A stretch of DNA of 64,000 nt, taken from Clostridia bacterium (GTDB lineage: Bacteria; Bacillota; Clostridia; Oscillospirales; CAG-272). Positions 58,141 through 64,000 of the stretch are shown here, piece after piece. Below the pieces are notes generated by a model that did not search any database, had not been told where the DNA came from, and saw only the letters and a program-made list of their open reading frames with translations. Numbering within the stretch: the stretch's first letter is position 1; each line of letters opens with the position of its first letter. A program made the translations under genes and the position numbers. Where the stretch lies: assembly GCA_017453245.1 (NCBI GenBank), contig JAFTKM010000007.1, positions 243,747 through 307,746 of the forward strand. Reading direction: 5' to 3'.

Positions 58141-58937
58141 TTTAATACTGCCACTCGGTCGTTACCCGAGTAGTCCTTGATTATCTCGCAGGTGAGGCTG
58201 TTTTCTTTAGCAAGAGCTCGGAGGCTCTCTGCCTGGTCGTAGCCTATTTCAAAGGCGATAAATCCGCCCTTTTTGATATGATTTTTGCACACGGGTATGA
58301 GCCTTTCGTAAAAGATAAGGCCATCATCGCCGCCAACGAAGGCTATCTCGGGCTCGGCGAATATCTCCTTCTCCAGCCCCTCGTAAACGCTCCTCGGTAT
58401 GTACGGAGGATTCGAGAGTATGGCGAAATATTCACCGTCTATATCTTCTCTGAGAAGGTCTCTTTTTATTACGGTAATGCGCTCGGCAACACCGTTTCTT
58501 CGTGCGTTTTCTTGCGTCAGCATAATCGCTCCGTCAGAGACGTCATAGGCGTCGCAGCGCGTACCCGTGGTGTTTTTTAGGGTGGAAATGCCGATACATC
58601 CGCTACCCGAGCATAGGTCGGCAAAGTGTTCTCCCTCGGGAATATACTTTACCGCATAGTCGACGAGTATCTCCGTGTCACTCCTCGGGATAAGGCAGTC
58701 GGGTGTAACCCTGTACTCCTCACGGTAGAAGCCTACCGTACCGATGATGTATTGCAGAGGCTCGCGCGCGGCGCGTCTTTTCACCGCATCTGTGAGCTCG
58801 TCGGAGTCTGAGCTTGCATTCCTCGGTATGAGTCCCGAGCCAAAGCCCGCAAATACGCGGAACAGCTCCCTCGCGTCATATTCGGGTGAGTCGACTCCGC
58901 TCTCGCGGAGCATCTCTATTGCTTCGGTAAGCGTCAT
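58134..58937 (-). CDS. prmC: Peptide chain release factor N5-glutamine methyltransferase
   Basis: A 267-residue SAM-dependent enzyme that methylates the GGQ glutamine of release factors. The N-terminal helical domain begins MTLTEAIEMLRESGVDSPEYDARELF; RAAREPLQYIIG and the SAM loop DLCSGSGCIGIS follow, and the catalytic NPPY is in SNPPYIPRSVYEGLE. Its ATG overlaps the DUF1385 stop by 4 nt, a gene order usual in Clostridia. The stop codon TGA is the start of the spacer word TGAAGTT of the following array. Confidence 0.93.
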   Translation of the reverse strand: MTLTEAIEMLRESGVDSPEYDARELFRVFAGFGSGLIPRNASSDSDELTDAVKRRAAREPLQYIIGTVGFYREEYRVTPDCLIPRSDTEILVDYAVKYIPEGEHFADLCSGSGCIGISTLKNTTGTRCDAYDVSDGAIMLTQENARRNGVAERITVIKRDLLREDIDGEYFAILSNPPYIPRSVYEGLEKEIFAEPEIAFVGGDDGLIFYERLIPVCKNHIKKGGFIAFEIGYDQAESLRALAKENSLTCEIIKDYSGNDRVAVLKG

Positions 58938-60130
58938 GCTTCTGCGCTTTCCTCGGTGGGCTGCGCGACTTCGATGCTCTCGATAGCCTCAGTCACCTCT
59001 GTATCGGTTTCTGTTGCCTCGGTCTCAACCTCGGAATTTACAACCTCAACCTCGGTTTCTGCAACCTCAGCCTCAACGACTTCAGCCTCAGCAACTTCCT
59101 CGGTCTCATCCTTCTTGGGCTCCCAGCCCTTGCTCTGATAGAATTCCATAAACTCGGGGAACTCGTCACGAAGCGCGCACTTGGTGGAGACGATAGCAAC
59201 CTCGAGCATATCGAGGGTGGGCTCCTTGGTGGTTATTCTCTGTACCCAAAGACCGGGGGCGGAGATGATGCGAGTGATCACGTTGTCGTGCTTGCCCGCT
59301 ATCATAAGTATCTCGTAGCCGACTCCCATAGTGAGGGGGAGCAGGGTGAGCTTAACGAGTGAGATCAAAATGGAGGGGGTATTTGCGGGGAGAATGTTTC
59401 TTACAAGCATACCGACGAGTATGCCGATGCCTATCATAAGGAACATAAAGCTCGTACCGCAACGGGGGTGGAAGCGTCTGTGCTTTGCCGCATTCTCGGG
59501 GGTGAGCTCCTCGCCCGCCTCAAAGCAGGCGATGGTCTTGTGCTCCGCGCCGTGGTACATAAACACGCGCTTGATGTCCTTCATCATGGAAACAAGCAGA
59601 AGGTAAGTGATAAAGATTGCAACCTTGACTACACCCTCTATCACCGCGATCACCGTCGGGTGAATGGGATCCATATGGAAGAGATTCTGCCACAGCCAAT
59701 CAATGCCGTCGGCTACCCACGTGGGCAGGAACATAAAGAGTAAGAGCGAGAGTCCGAGACCGAGGATAAGCGAGATAACCATAATGACGTCGGTGGCTCT
59801 TGCGCCGAGGTGCTTCTTACACCACTCGGTAAACTTGTCGTCCTCCTCCTCGATGCCGAGAGCATCTGCCGACGCGTTGAGCGTCTTCATGCTGAGAGAG
59901 AGCATTTCTATAAAGTTGACAACGCCTCTGATTATCGGGAGATTCAAGAGAGGCTTCTTTTTTCTTACCGACACGAATTCATCGTCATAAACGACCATGC
60001 TTCCGTCATCCTTACGGCAGGTGGTAACGGTCTTGTTGCCCGCCTTCATCATAACGCCCTCGATAACCGCCTGACCGCCAACCTTGTTAAGACGGCAGGA
60101 GCCGTTATCGGTGCCTGTTTTCTTTTTCAT
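58934..60130 (-). CDS. DUF1385 membrane protein
   Basis: A 398-residue protein of the DUF1385 family, found next to prmC/prfA in many Clostridia. The soluble N-terminus has VGGQAVIEGVMMKAG, and EMLSLSMKTLNASA precedes four or so membrane segments (DVIMVISLILGLGLSLLLFM, VIEGVVKVAIFITYLLLV, FLMLIGIGILVGMLV, LVKLTLLPLTMGVGYEILM). Between them is a conserved FMYHGAEHKTIACFEAGEEL. The C-terminal ~60 residues are an acidic Glu/Val/Thr repeat tail. AAAGGA precedes the ATG at 60130. Biochemical role is unknown. Confidence 0.88.
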   Translation of the reverse strand: MKKKTGTDNGSCRLNKVGGQAVIEGVMMKAGNKTVTTCRKDDGSMVVYDDEFVSVRKKKPLLNLPIIRGVVNFIEMLSLSMKTLNASADALGIEEEDDKFTEWCKKHLGARATDVIMVISLILGLGLSLLLFMFLPTWVADGIDWLWQNLFHMDPIHPTVIAVIEGVVKVAIFITYLLLVSMMKDIKRVFMYHGAEHKTIACFEAGEELTPENAAKHRRFHPRCGTSFMFLMIGIGILVGMLVRNILPANTPSILISLVKLTLLPLTMGVGYEILMIAGKHDNVITRIISAPGLWVQRITTKEPTLDMLEVAIVSTKCALRDEFPEFMEFYQSKGWEPKKDETEEVAEAEVVEAEVAETEVEVVNSEVETEATETDTEVTEAIESIEVAQPTEESAEA

Positions 60131-60285
60131 TCTGTATCCTTTCTTCAGGGCTCCGTGACAAAAGGGAGAGCCCGAGCGTAAATAACTCATAAATGCCGAT
60201 GGTACGGCTATTATACGATTATACCACAAAATATTTGAAAAATAAATAGGTTTTCAAAATTTAATAATAATTATTATATAATTTG

Positions 60286-60314
60286 TTGACTCGGGAGATG
60301 GAAAATGGTAGAAT
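60286..60314 (+). promoter_or_regulatory. manA promoter
   Basis: TTGACT (60286-60291), 17 nt, TAGAAT (60309-60314). Confidence 0.75.
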
Positions 60315-60352
60315 AAAAGTAGAAAGAACTTATTTGACGGAGGTAAACACCT

Positions 60353-61270
60353 ATGCAGAAGATATACAGACTTACACCCGCCACCAAGGATAACATCTGG
60401 GGCGGTAACAAGCTCAGAGCCTACGGTAAGGAGTCGGAGAAGGATAGGATAGCCGAGAGCTGGGAGCTCTCCTTCACAAACGGCGGCGAGGCGAGGATAG
60501 ATGACGGCAGAGAGATGAGCGAGGCGTTCCCGAGAGAGACCTGGGGAACCTCGGCAGAGAAGTTCCACGCTTTCCCTGTGCTCACCAAGTTTATTGACGC
60601 CAAGGATAAGCTCTCTGTACAGGTACACCCCTCTGATGAGTACGCGCTTAAGAACGAAGGTCAGTTTGGCAAGACCGAGATGTGGTACGTTGTTGAGGCG
60701 GACGAGGGCGCAGGCCTTTATATGGGACTTGAGAGGGAGTGTGACGCCGATGAGTTTGCGGCGGCTGTTGCCGACGGCTCGGTAGAGAAGCTCCTCTCCT
60801 TCAAGGAGGTAAAGCGCGGTGACGTCTACTTTATCCCCTCGGGCACGATTCACGCCATCGGCGCGGGAGTTGTCATTTTCGAGATCCAGCAGAACAGTAC
60901 GCTTACATACAGACTCTACGACTATATGCGCCGTGACAAGGAGGGCAACCTCCGTGAGCTCCACGTCGACAAGGCTATGAAGGTGTCTCTTCTCGAGCCC
61001 TACAAGGAGTCGGTCTTTGACAAGAATGATGAGAGCCTTATCGGTACTTGCGAATACTTTGAAACGAGAAAATATAAACTTAACTTGTCAAAAATGACAT
61101 TTAATGTAGAAAAAGACTCCTTCTTGTCAATCACTTGCGTCGGCGGAAACGGTAAAATTGAGGGCGAGAAAATCACCCTTGGCGATACCTTCTTTATCCC
61201 CGCAGGAGCAGGCGAGATCACAGTCGAGGGGGAGCTTGAGATCATAGCGGTGACGTTGCCGAGAAAGTAA
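60353..61270 (+). CDS. manA: Mannose-6-phosphate isomerase, class I
   Basis: A 305-residue cupin-type zinc enzyme interconverting mannose 6-phosphate and fructose 6-phosphate. The metal site is built from SVQVHPSDEYA, GKTEMWYVVEA and IPSGTIHAIGAGVVIFEIQQNSTLTYRLYDY. The short form (about 300 residues) is typical of Gram-positives. It could funnel mannose released by the GH2 enzyme at 19769-21991 into glycolysis, although the genes are far apart. GGAGG is 8-12 nt before the ATG. It forms a single-gene unit with its own promoter and terminator. Confidence 0.93.
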   Translation: MQKIYRLTPATKDNIWGGNKLRAYGKESEKDRIAESWELSFTNGGEARIDDGREMSEAFPRETWGTSAEKFHAFPVLTKFIDAKDKLSVQVHPSDEYALKNEGQFGKTEMWYVVEADEGAGLYMGLERECDADEFAAAVADGSVEKLLSFKEVKRGDVYFIPSGTIHAIGAGVVIFEIQQNSTLTYRLYDYMRRDKEGNLRELHVDKAMKVSLLEPYKESVFDKNDESLIGTCEYFETRKYKLNLSKMTFNVEKDSFLSITCVGGNGKIEGEKITLGDTFFIPAGAGEITVEGELEIIAVTLPRK

Positions 61271-61281
61271 AAACGAAAAAG

Positions 61282-61334
61282 AAAAATCACGGTAAGTATC
61301 CATCAAAAGTGGATAAACTTGCCGTGATTTTTGT
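61282..61334 (+). terminator. manA terminator
   Basis: AAATCACGG ... CCGTGATTT with inner AAGT/ACTT and TATCCA/TGGATA pairing, followed by TTTTGTTT. Confidence 0.88.
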
Positions 61335-61387
61335 TTCTATATTTTCTTTAGTGTAACGTAATTTTTTAAGTGATCTAATTTGATTTT

Positions 61388-61513
61388 TGGTGAAGTTTTC
61401 GCTTTGCGAAAGTGAAGTTGCTACGCAGTGAAGTTCGCGCGGGGCGCGAGTGAAGTTAAGCTTGCCTGTGGGTAAGCTTAGTTGATTTATTATCCCAATG
61501 GGACAATAAATCA
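61388..61513. repeat. Hairpin array (word AGTGAAGTT)
   Basis: TTCGC/GCGAA, GC/GC, CGCG/CGCG and AAGCTT/AAGCTT hairpins separated by AGTGAAGTT. The last hairpin (61483-61496 with 61500-61513) ends exactly with the stop codon of the leftward acidic-protein gene; its one non-Watson-Crick pair is G-U in that gene's RNA. Confidence 0.88.
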
Positions 61514-61933
61514 GTCCTCGTACATATCCTCTTCGTATGCCTTTTCGTCGAGCTCGTCGTTGAACTTAATGGTTCTTTTAGCGTTGAGGTAGTAGGAGTC
61601 GCCCTTAGCGCTGGTAAACTCGTATTCCTCGTCGTCTATATCAAAGAGTCTGCCTTCAACGTCGAGAGTCTTTGCCGCCTTGCAGAATACCTCGAGGAAT
61701 TCGTCTGTGTCAAACTCGTCTATCTCGATGCCATAGTCATCATTGGAGAGGGTAACAGAGGTCTCCTGCTCGGGGTCTGCACCCTCATATTCGTCATCGT
61801 AGCTTATATAATCCGAGGTAAACTCAAAGAAATCGTCGAGCTCGCCGGATTTTAAGTAGGAAATAAATCTTTTAAGATCGGTTTTCGCACCCGTCAGGGT
61901 GATCTCAAAATAGAGCTCTTCACAAAGTGTCAT
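61511..61933 (-). CDS. Small acidic conserved-type protein, unknown function
   Basis: A 140-residue strongly acidic cytosolic protein. The N-terminus (YFEITLTGAKTDLKRFISYLKSGELDDFF) has the look of a beta-alpha unit, followed by acidic loops (YDDEYEGADPEQE), a second strand-helix pair (EIDEFDTDEFLEVFCKAAKTL) and a C-terminal strand pair (YYLNAKRTIKFNDEL). No motif is recognised. The ATG follows GAGGAGA, and a promoter lies at 61973-62002. The stop codon forms part of a hairpin. Clear expression signals argue for a real gene. Confidence 0.75.
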   Translation of the reverse strand: MTLCEELYFEITLTGAKTDLKRFISYLKSGELDDFFEFTSDYISYDDEYEGADPEQETSVTLSNDDYGIEIDEFDTDEFLEVFCKAAKTLDVEGRLFDIDDEEYEFTSAKGDSYYLNAKRTIKFNDELDEKAYEEDMYED

Positions 61934-61972
61934 AATCTTTCTCCTCTTTTATAATTAATTGTCTTTGTTTTG

Positions 61973-62002
61973 AGTATAGCACAGCGAAATATATTTTGTC
62001 AA
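61973..62002 (-). promoter_or_regulatory. Promoter of the acidic-protein gene
   Basis: Minus strand TTGACA (61997-62002), 18 nt, TATACT (61973-61978). Confidence 0.75.
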
Positions 62003-62126
62003 TATATCTTGAAAAAAGTCTTTTCGGGTTGCCTCTTATTGCCATAATATGCGCTATGACATTTATTGCCTATTAAGTGTTCTCATATTTATATGAGAAA
62101 AAGGATTATTGAAAACAAAAAAACTA

Positions 62127-62154
62127 TTGACTTTAGTGGGCGGGAGAGTATAAT
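62127..62154 (+). promoter_or_regulatory. Promoter of the MATE gene
   Basis: TTGACT (62127-62132), 16 nt, TATAAT (62149-62154). The leader has a GGAGA/TCTCC hairpin at 62191-62211, just before a start codon with no strong ribosome-binding site. Confidence 0.65.
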
Positions 62155-62224
62155 GATAAATAGCGGACAAAAAGCCGCCTCGAAAAACAACGGAGAAGAG
62201 AGCTTTGTCTCCTACTGATGAGCT

Positions 62225-63616
62225 ATGAGAAAGAGAAATATCGATTTCACAAAGGGTACTCTTTTGCCCCTGATAATTACATACGCTATACCGCTTATTT
62301 TGTCAGGCCTTGTACAGACAATGTTCAATGCCGCGGATATGGCGGTGCTTGGCGCATTTGATAAGTCCTCGGACTCGTCTGCTGTCGGAGCAGTTGGCGC
62401 GACGGGCGCTATCATTTCGCTTTTGGTCAACTCATTTATAGGTCTTTCGGGCGGCACCAACATCATTCTCGCGCGCTCGGTGGGCGCTCGTGACGATGAG
62501 AGGTCGCAGAAGATAGTCGGCTCGTCACTTATTCTCGCGGTTTCTATTGGCGTTGTTATGACCTTAGTCGGTATGATCACGGCACCCTGGTTTTTGACGG
62601 CTACAAACTGTCCCGCCAATACGTATGACGGAGCGCTTACTTATCTTCGTATATACATATCGGCTACTCCCGCCATACTCATCTACAACTACGGAGCCGC
62701 TATCATCCGTGTGTCGGGTGACAGTAAATCTCCCTTTACCTACATACTCATCGCGGGTGTTACAAACGTTATTCTCAACGTTATTCTTTGCTTCATCCTT
62801 CCTAACAAGGTTGCCGCGGTTGCTATTGCAACTCTCACCTCCAACGTTGTCGGCGCGGCGCTTACGGTGGCCCATCTTCTAAGGCTTAAGGAGGGGCCGT
62901 GTAGAGTTAATCTTAAGAATTTGCAGTTTTCTTGGCGTGAAACAGCTAACATTGTTTTGCTTGGATTACCCAACGCCTTTAATAGTGCTCTTTACAGTAT
63001 TTCCAATCTTCAGATACAGGGCGCGATCAATTCCTTCGGCTCGTCCGCATCTGCGGGCAATAATGCCTCTGCTCAGGTTGAATCGTTTTTAGCTACTACG
63101 GTTCAATCAATATCCACCACGTGTATGGTTGCCGTCGGTCAGAACATCGGAGCGAACGAAAAGAATCGTGTTAAGAATACCATCGTGCGGTGTGCGATCC
63201 TCAATTTCTCTATTGCGCTGATCCTCGGTCTTGGGGCGCTTGCGCTCGGCAGACCTCTGCTTCGTATATTCTTACCTAATGATGCCCTCGCGGTTGAGAT
63301 TGGAATGGTAAGGCTTGCCTGCCTTTTGAGTCTGTACTCGATCATGGCGTTGGATAGCACGTTATCACATTCGGTAAGAGCTTTTGGCTCCACTCTTTTT
63401 CCTATGCTTAACGCAGTGTTCACTGTCATACTCTTCAGAACTATATGGATGAACTTTATCTATCCCTATATGACTTTTGTCGGTGATCCCGTCAAGGATA
63501 TATTCAACGTCTATGAGTGCTATATGATCTCCTGGACTCTCTCGTTTGTTGTGCAGGTTGCAATATTCGCGGTCTTTTACAAGAGATATATTCGCGGCAA
63601 GGGTAAGGAAGTATGA
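62225..63616 (+). CDS. MATE-family efflux transporter
   Basis: A 463-residue integral membrane protein with about 12 hydrophobic segments in two homologous halves. The first half begins TLLPLIITYAIPLILSGLVQTMFNAADMAVLGAF, the hallmark of MATE (MatE) proteins; the second begins NIVLLGLPNAFNSALYSISNLQIQGAINSFG. These antiporters expel cationic drugs or metabolites using Na+ or H+. The direction matches the 16S gene that follows after an AT-rich spacer, but a separate rRNA promoter is present. The ribosome-binding site is weak and its GGAG lies in a leader hairpin. Confidence 0.92.
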   Translation: MRKRNIDFTKGTLLPLIITYAIPLILSGLVQTMFNAADMAVLGAFDKSSDSSAVGAVGATGAIISLLVNSFIGLSGGTNIILARSVGARDDERSQKIVGSSLILAVSIGVVMTLVGMITAPWFLTATNCPANTYDGALTYLRIYISATPAILIYNYGAAIIRVSGDSKSPFTYILIAGVTNVILNVILCFILPNKVAAVAIATLTSNVVGAALTVAHLLRLKEGPCRVNLKNLQFSWRETANIVLLGLPNAFNSALYSISNLQIQGAINSFGSSASAGNNASAQVESFLATTVQSISTTCMVAVGQNIGANEKNRVKNTIVRCAILNFSIALILGLGALALGRPLLRIFLPNDALAVEIGMVRLACLLSLYSIMALDSTLSHSVRAFGSTLFPMLNAVFTVILFRTIWMNFIYPYMTFVGDPVKDIFNVYECYMISWTLSFVVQVAIFAVFYKRYIRGKGKEV

Positions 63617-63701
63617 CGGACAAAATCCTTCATTAATATTAATAAGAATATAGTATATAAATAAATAATAAAAAATATAGAGAAAAATTTTTAAAAACCG
63701 C

Positions 63702-63730
63702 TTGACATTTCCGTTTTGCTTTGGTATAAT
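63702..63730 (+). promoter_or_regulatory. rRNA operon promoter
   Basis: TTGACA (63702-63707), 17 nt, TATAAT (63725-63730), a perfect consensus preceded by an AT-rich tract (63640-63695) that may be an UP element. Confidence 0.9.
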
Positions 63731-63774
63731 AGACAAGCGCGTAAAACGAGGGACACCTCGGAGCGCGAAAAATT

Positions 63775-63930
63775 GCTCATTGAAAATTGAACAACATGAA
63801 ATTTCGAGCACTGAAAAGTGCAGAGATCTCGTTAATACACTTTGAAAAAAGAAACTCATAAGTAAAAAAGATAGCTAGTAAAAAGCTCTAAGAAGATGTT
63901 GAGTGTTCTTCGGGACATTTAATATACAAT
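63775..63930 (+). promoter_or_regulatory. rRNA leader with boxA-like antitermination sequence
   Basis: TGCTCATTGAAAATTGAAC (63776-63794) resembles the boxA/leader sequence of Gram-positive rRNA operons. Segments near 63895-63930 probably form the 5' side of the 16S processing stem. Confidence 0.65.
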
Positions 63931-64000
63931 TTTTTAGAGAGTTTGATCCTGGCTCAGGATTAACGCTGGCGGCGTGCATAACACATTCAAGTCGAACGGA
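63931..64000 (+). rRNA. rrs: 16S ribosomal RNA, 5' end (partial)
   Basis: AGAGTTTGATCCTGGCTCAG at 63938-63957 is the universal 27F site, followed by GGCGGCGTGC. The mature 5' end is placed near 63931 by analogy with E. coli numbering. The gene continues beyond the window. Confidence 0.97.

Noticed and set aside
61934-62224. Riboswitch in the MATE leader
   Set aside because: Only a short GGAGA/TCTCC hairpin was seen; no recognisable riboswitch core such as guanidine or other known classes could be drawn by eye.

Overview
The window looks like about 64 kb of chromosome from an anaerobic, probably gut-dwelling Clostridia-type Bacillota. The evidence is strong AAGGAG ribosome-binding sites, TTGACA/TATAAT promoters, a rex gene beside tsaD-rimI and dnaD-dnaI, a (Re)-type citrate synthase, two phosphofructokinases, many glycan-active enzymes and the start of a 16S rRNA gene at the right edge. 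No species can be named from the sequence alone. No tRNA, CRISPR array, complete insertion sequence or prophage was found.

Layout. 1-6.1 kb: mgsA and pfkA (divergent), a small helix-turn-helix protein followed by 21-bp repeats, and an acyl-CoA synthetase-like gene. 6.6-10.1 kb: an alanine-type aminotransferase with its Lrp regulator, an M19 dipeptidase and rhamnose mutarotase. 10.8-16.5 kb: a leftward operon for (Re)-citrate synthase, a GntR/FCD regulator, aconitase and isocitrate dehydrogenase, which is the oxidative branch from oxaloacetate to 2-oxoglutarate. A GntR-like operator lies just downstream of its promoter. 17.0-23.6 kb: a rightward glycan-use cluster (heparinase-like lyase, GH2 mannosidase, ROK kinase, SIS isomerase, with an rRNA methyltransferase inside it). 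23.8-28.0 kb: PlsC, TcdA and ComM/YifB. 28.6-46.4 kb: mostly exported proteins, namely a 980-residue helical/LamG protein, an FKBP lipoprotein, an amidase, two paralogous lipoproteins around a secreted DNase, three tandem lipoproteins and two secreted metalloproteases, with an enoate-reductase-type oxidoreductase inside. 39.6-44.3 kb is visibly AT-richer. 46.7-51.4 kb: GH3 NagZ-like enzyme, HAD hydrolase, an XRE regulator/small membrane protein pair, and a second PFK. 51.5-60.1 kb: a leftward housekeeping run (DUF1385, prmC, ddl, murI, rbfA, rimI, tsaD, rex, dnaD, dnaI). 60.3-64 kb: manA, an acidic protein, a MATE exporter and the rRNA promoter.

The most unusual content is between genes. At least twelve intergenic regions hold arrays of short perfect hairpins (4-8 bp stems, 3-4 nt loops). 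Within an array the arms change from hairpin to hairpin, while a 7-9 nt spacer word is constant; different arrays use different words (AGTGAAGTT, AGTTRTATT, AGTTATGAT, ATGAATTG, ATGAAGC, ATATCGC, GTGATAT and others). Many arrays are themselves inverted, with the word forward in the left half and reverse-complemented in the right half. Several start exactly at a stop codon, and some are embedded with copies of a ~60-bp double-hairpin element showing a compensatory base-pair change. I regard this as the best candidate for an undescribed system in the window.
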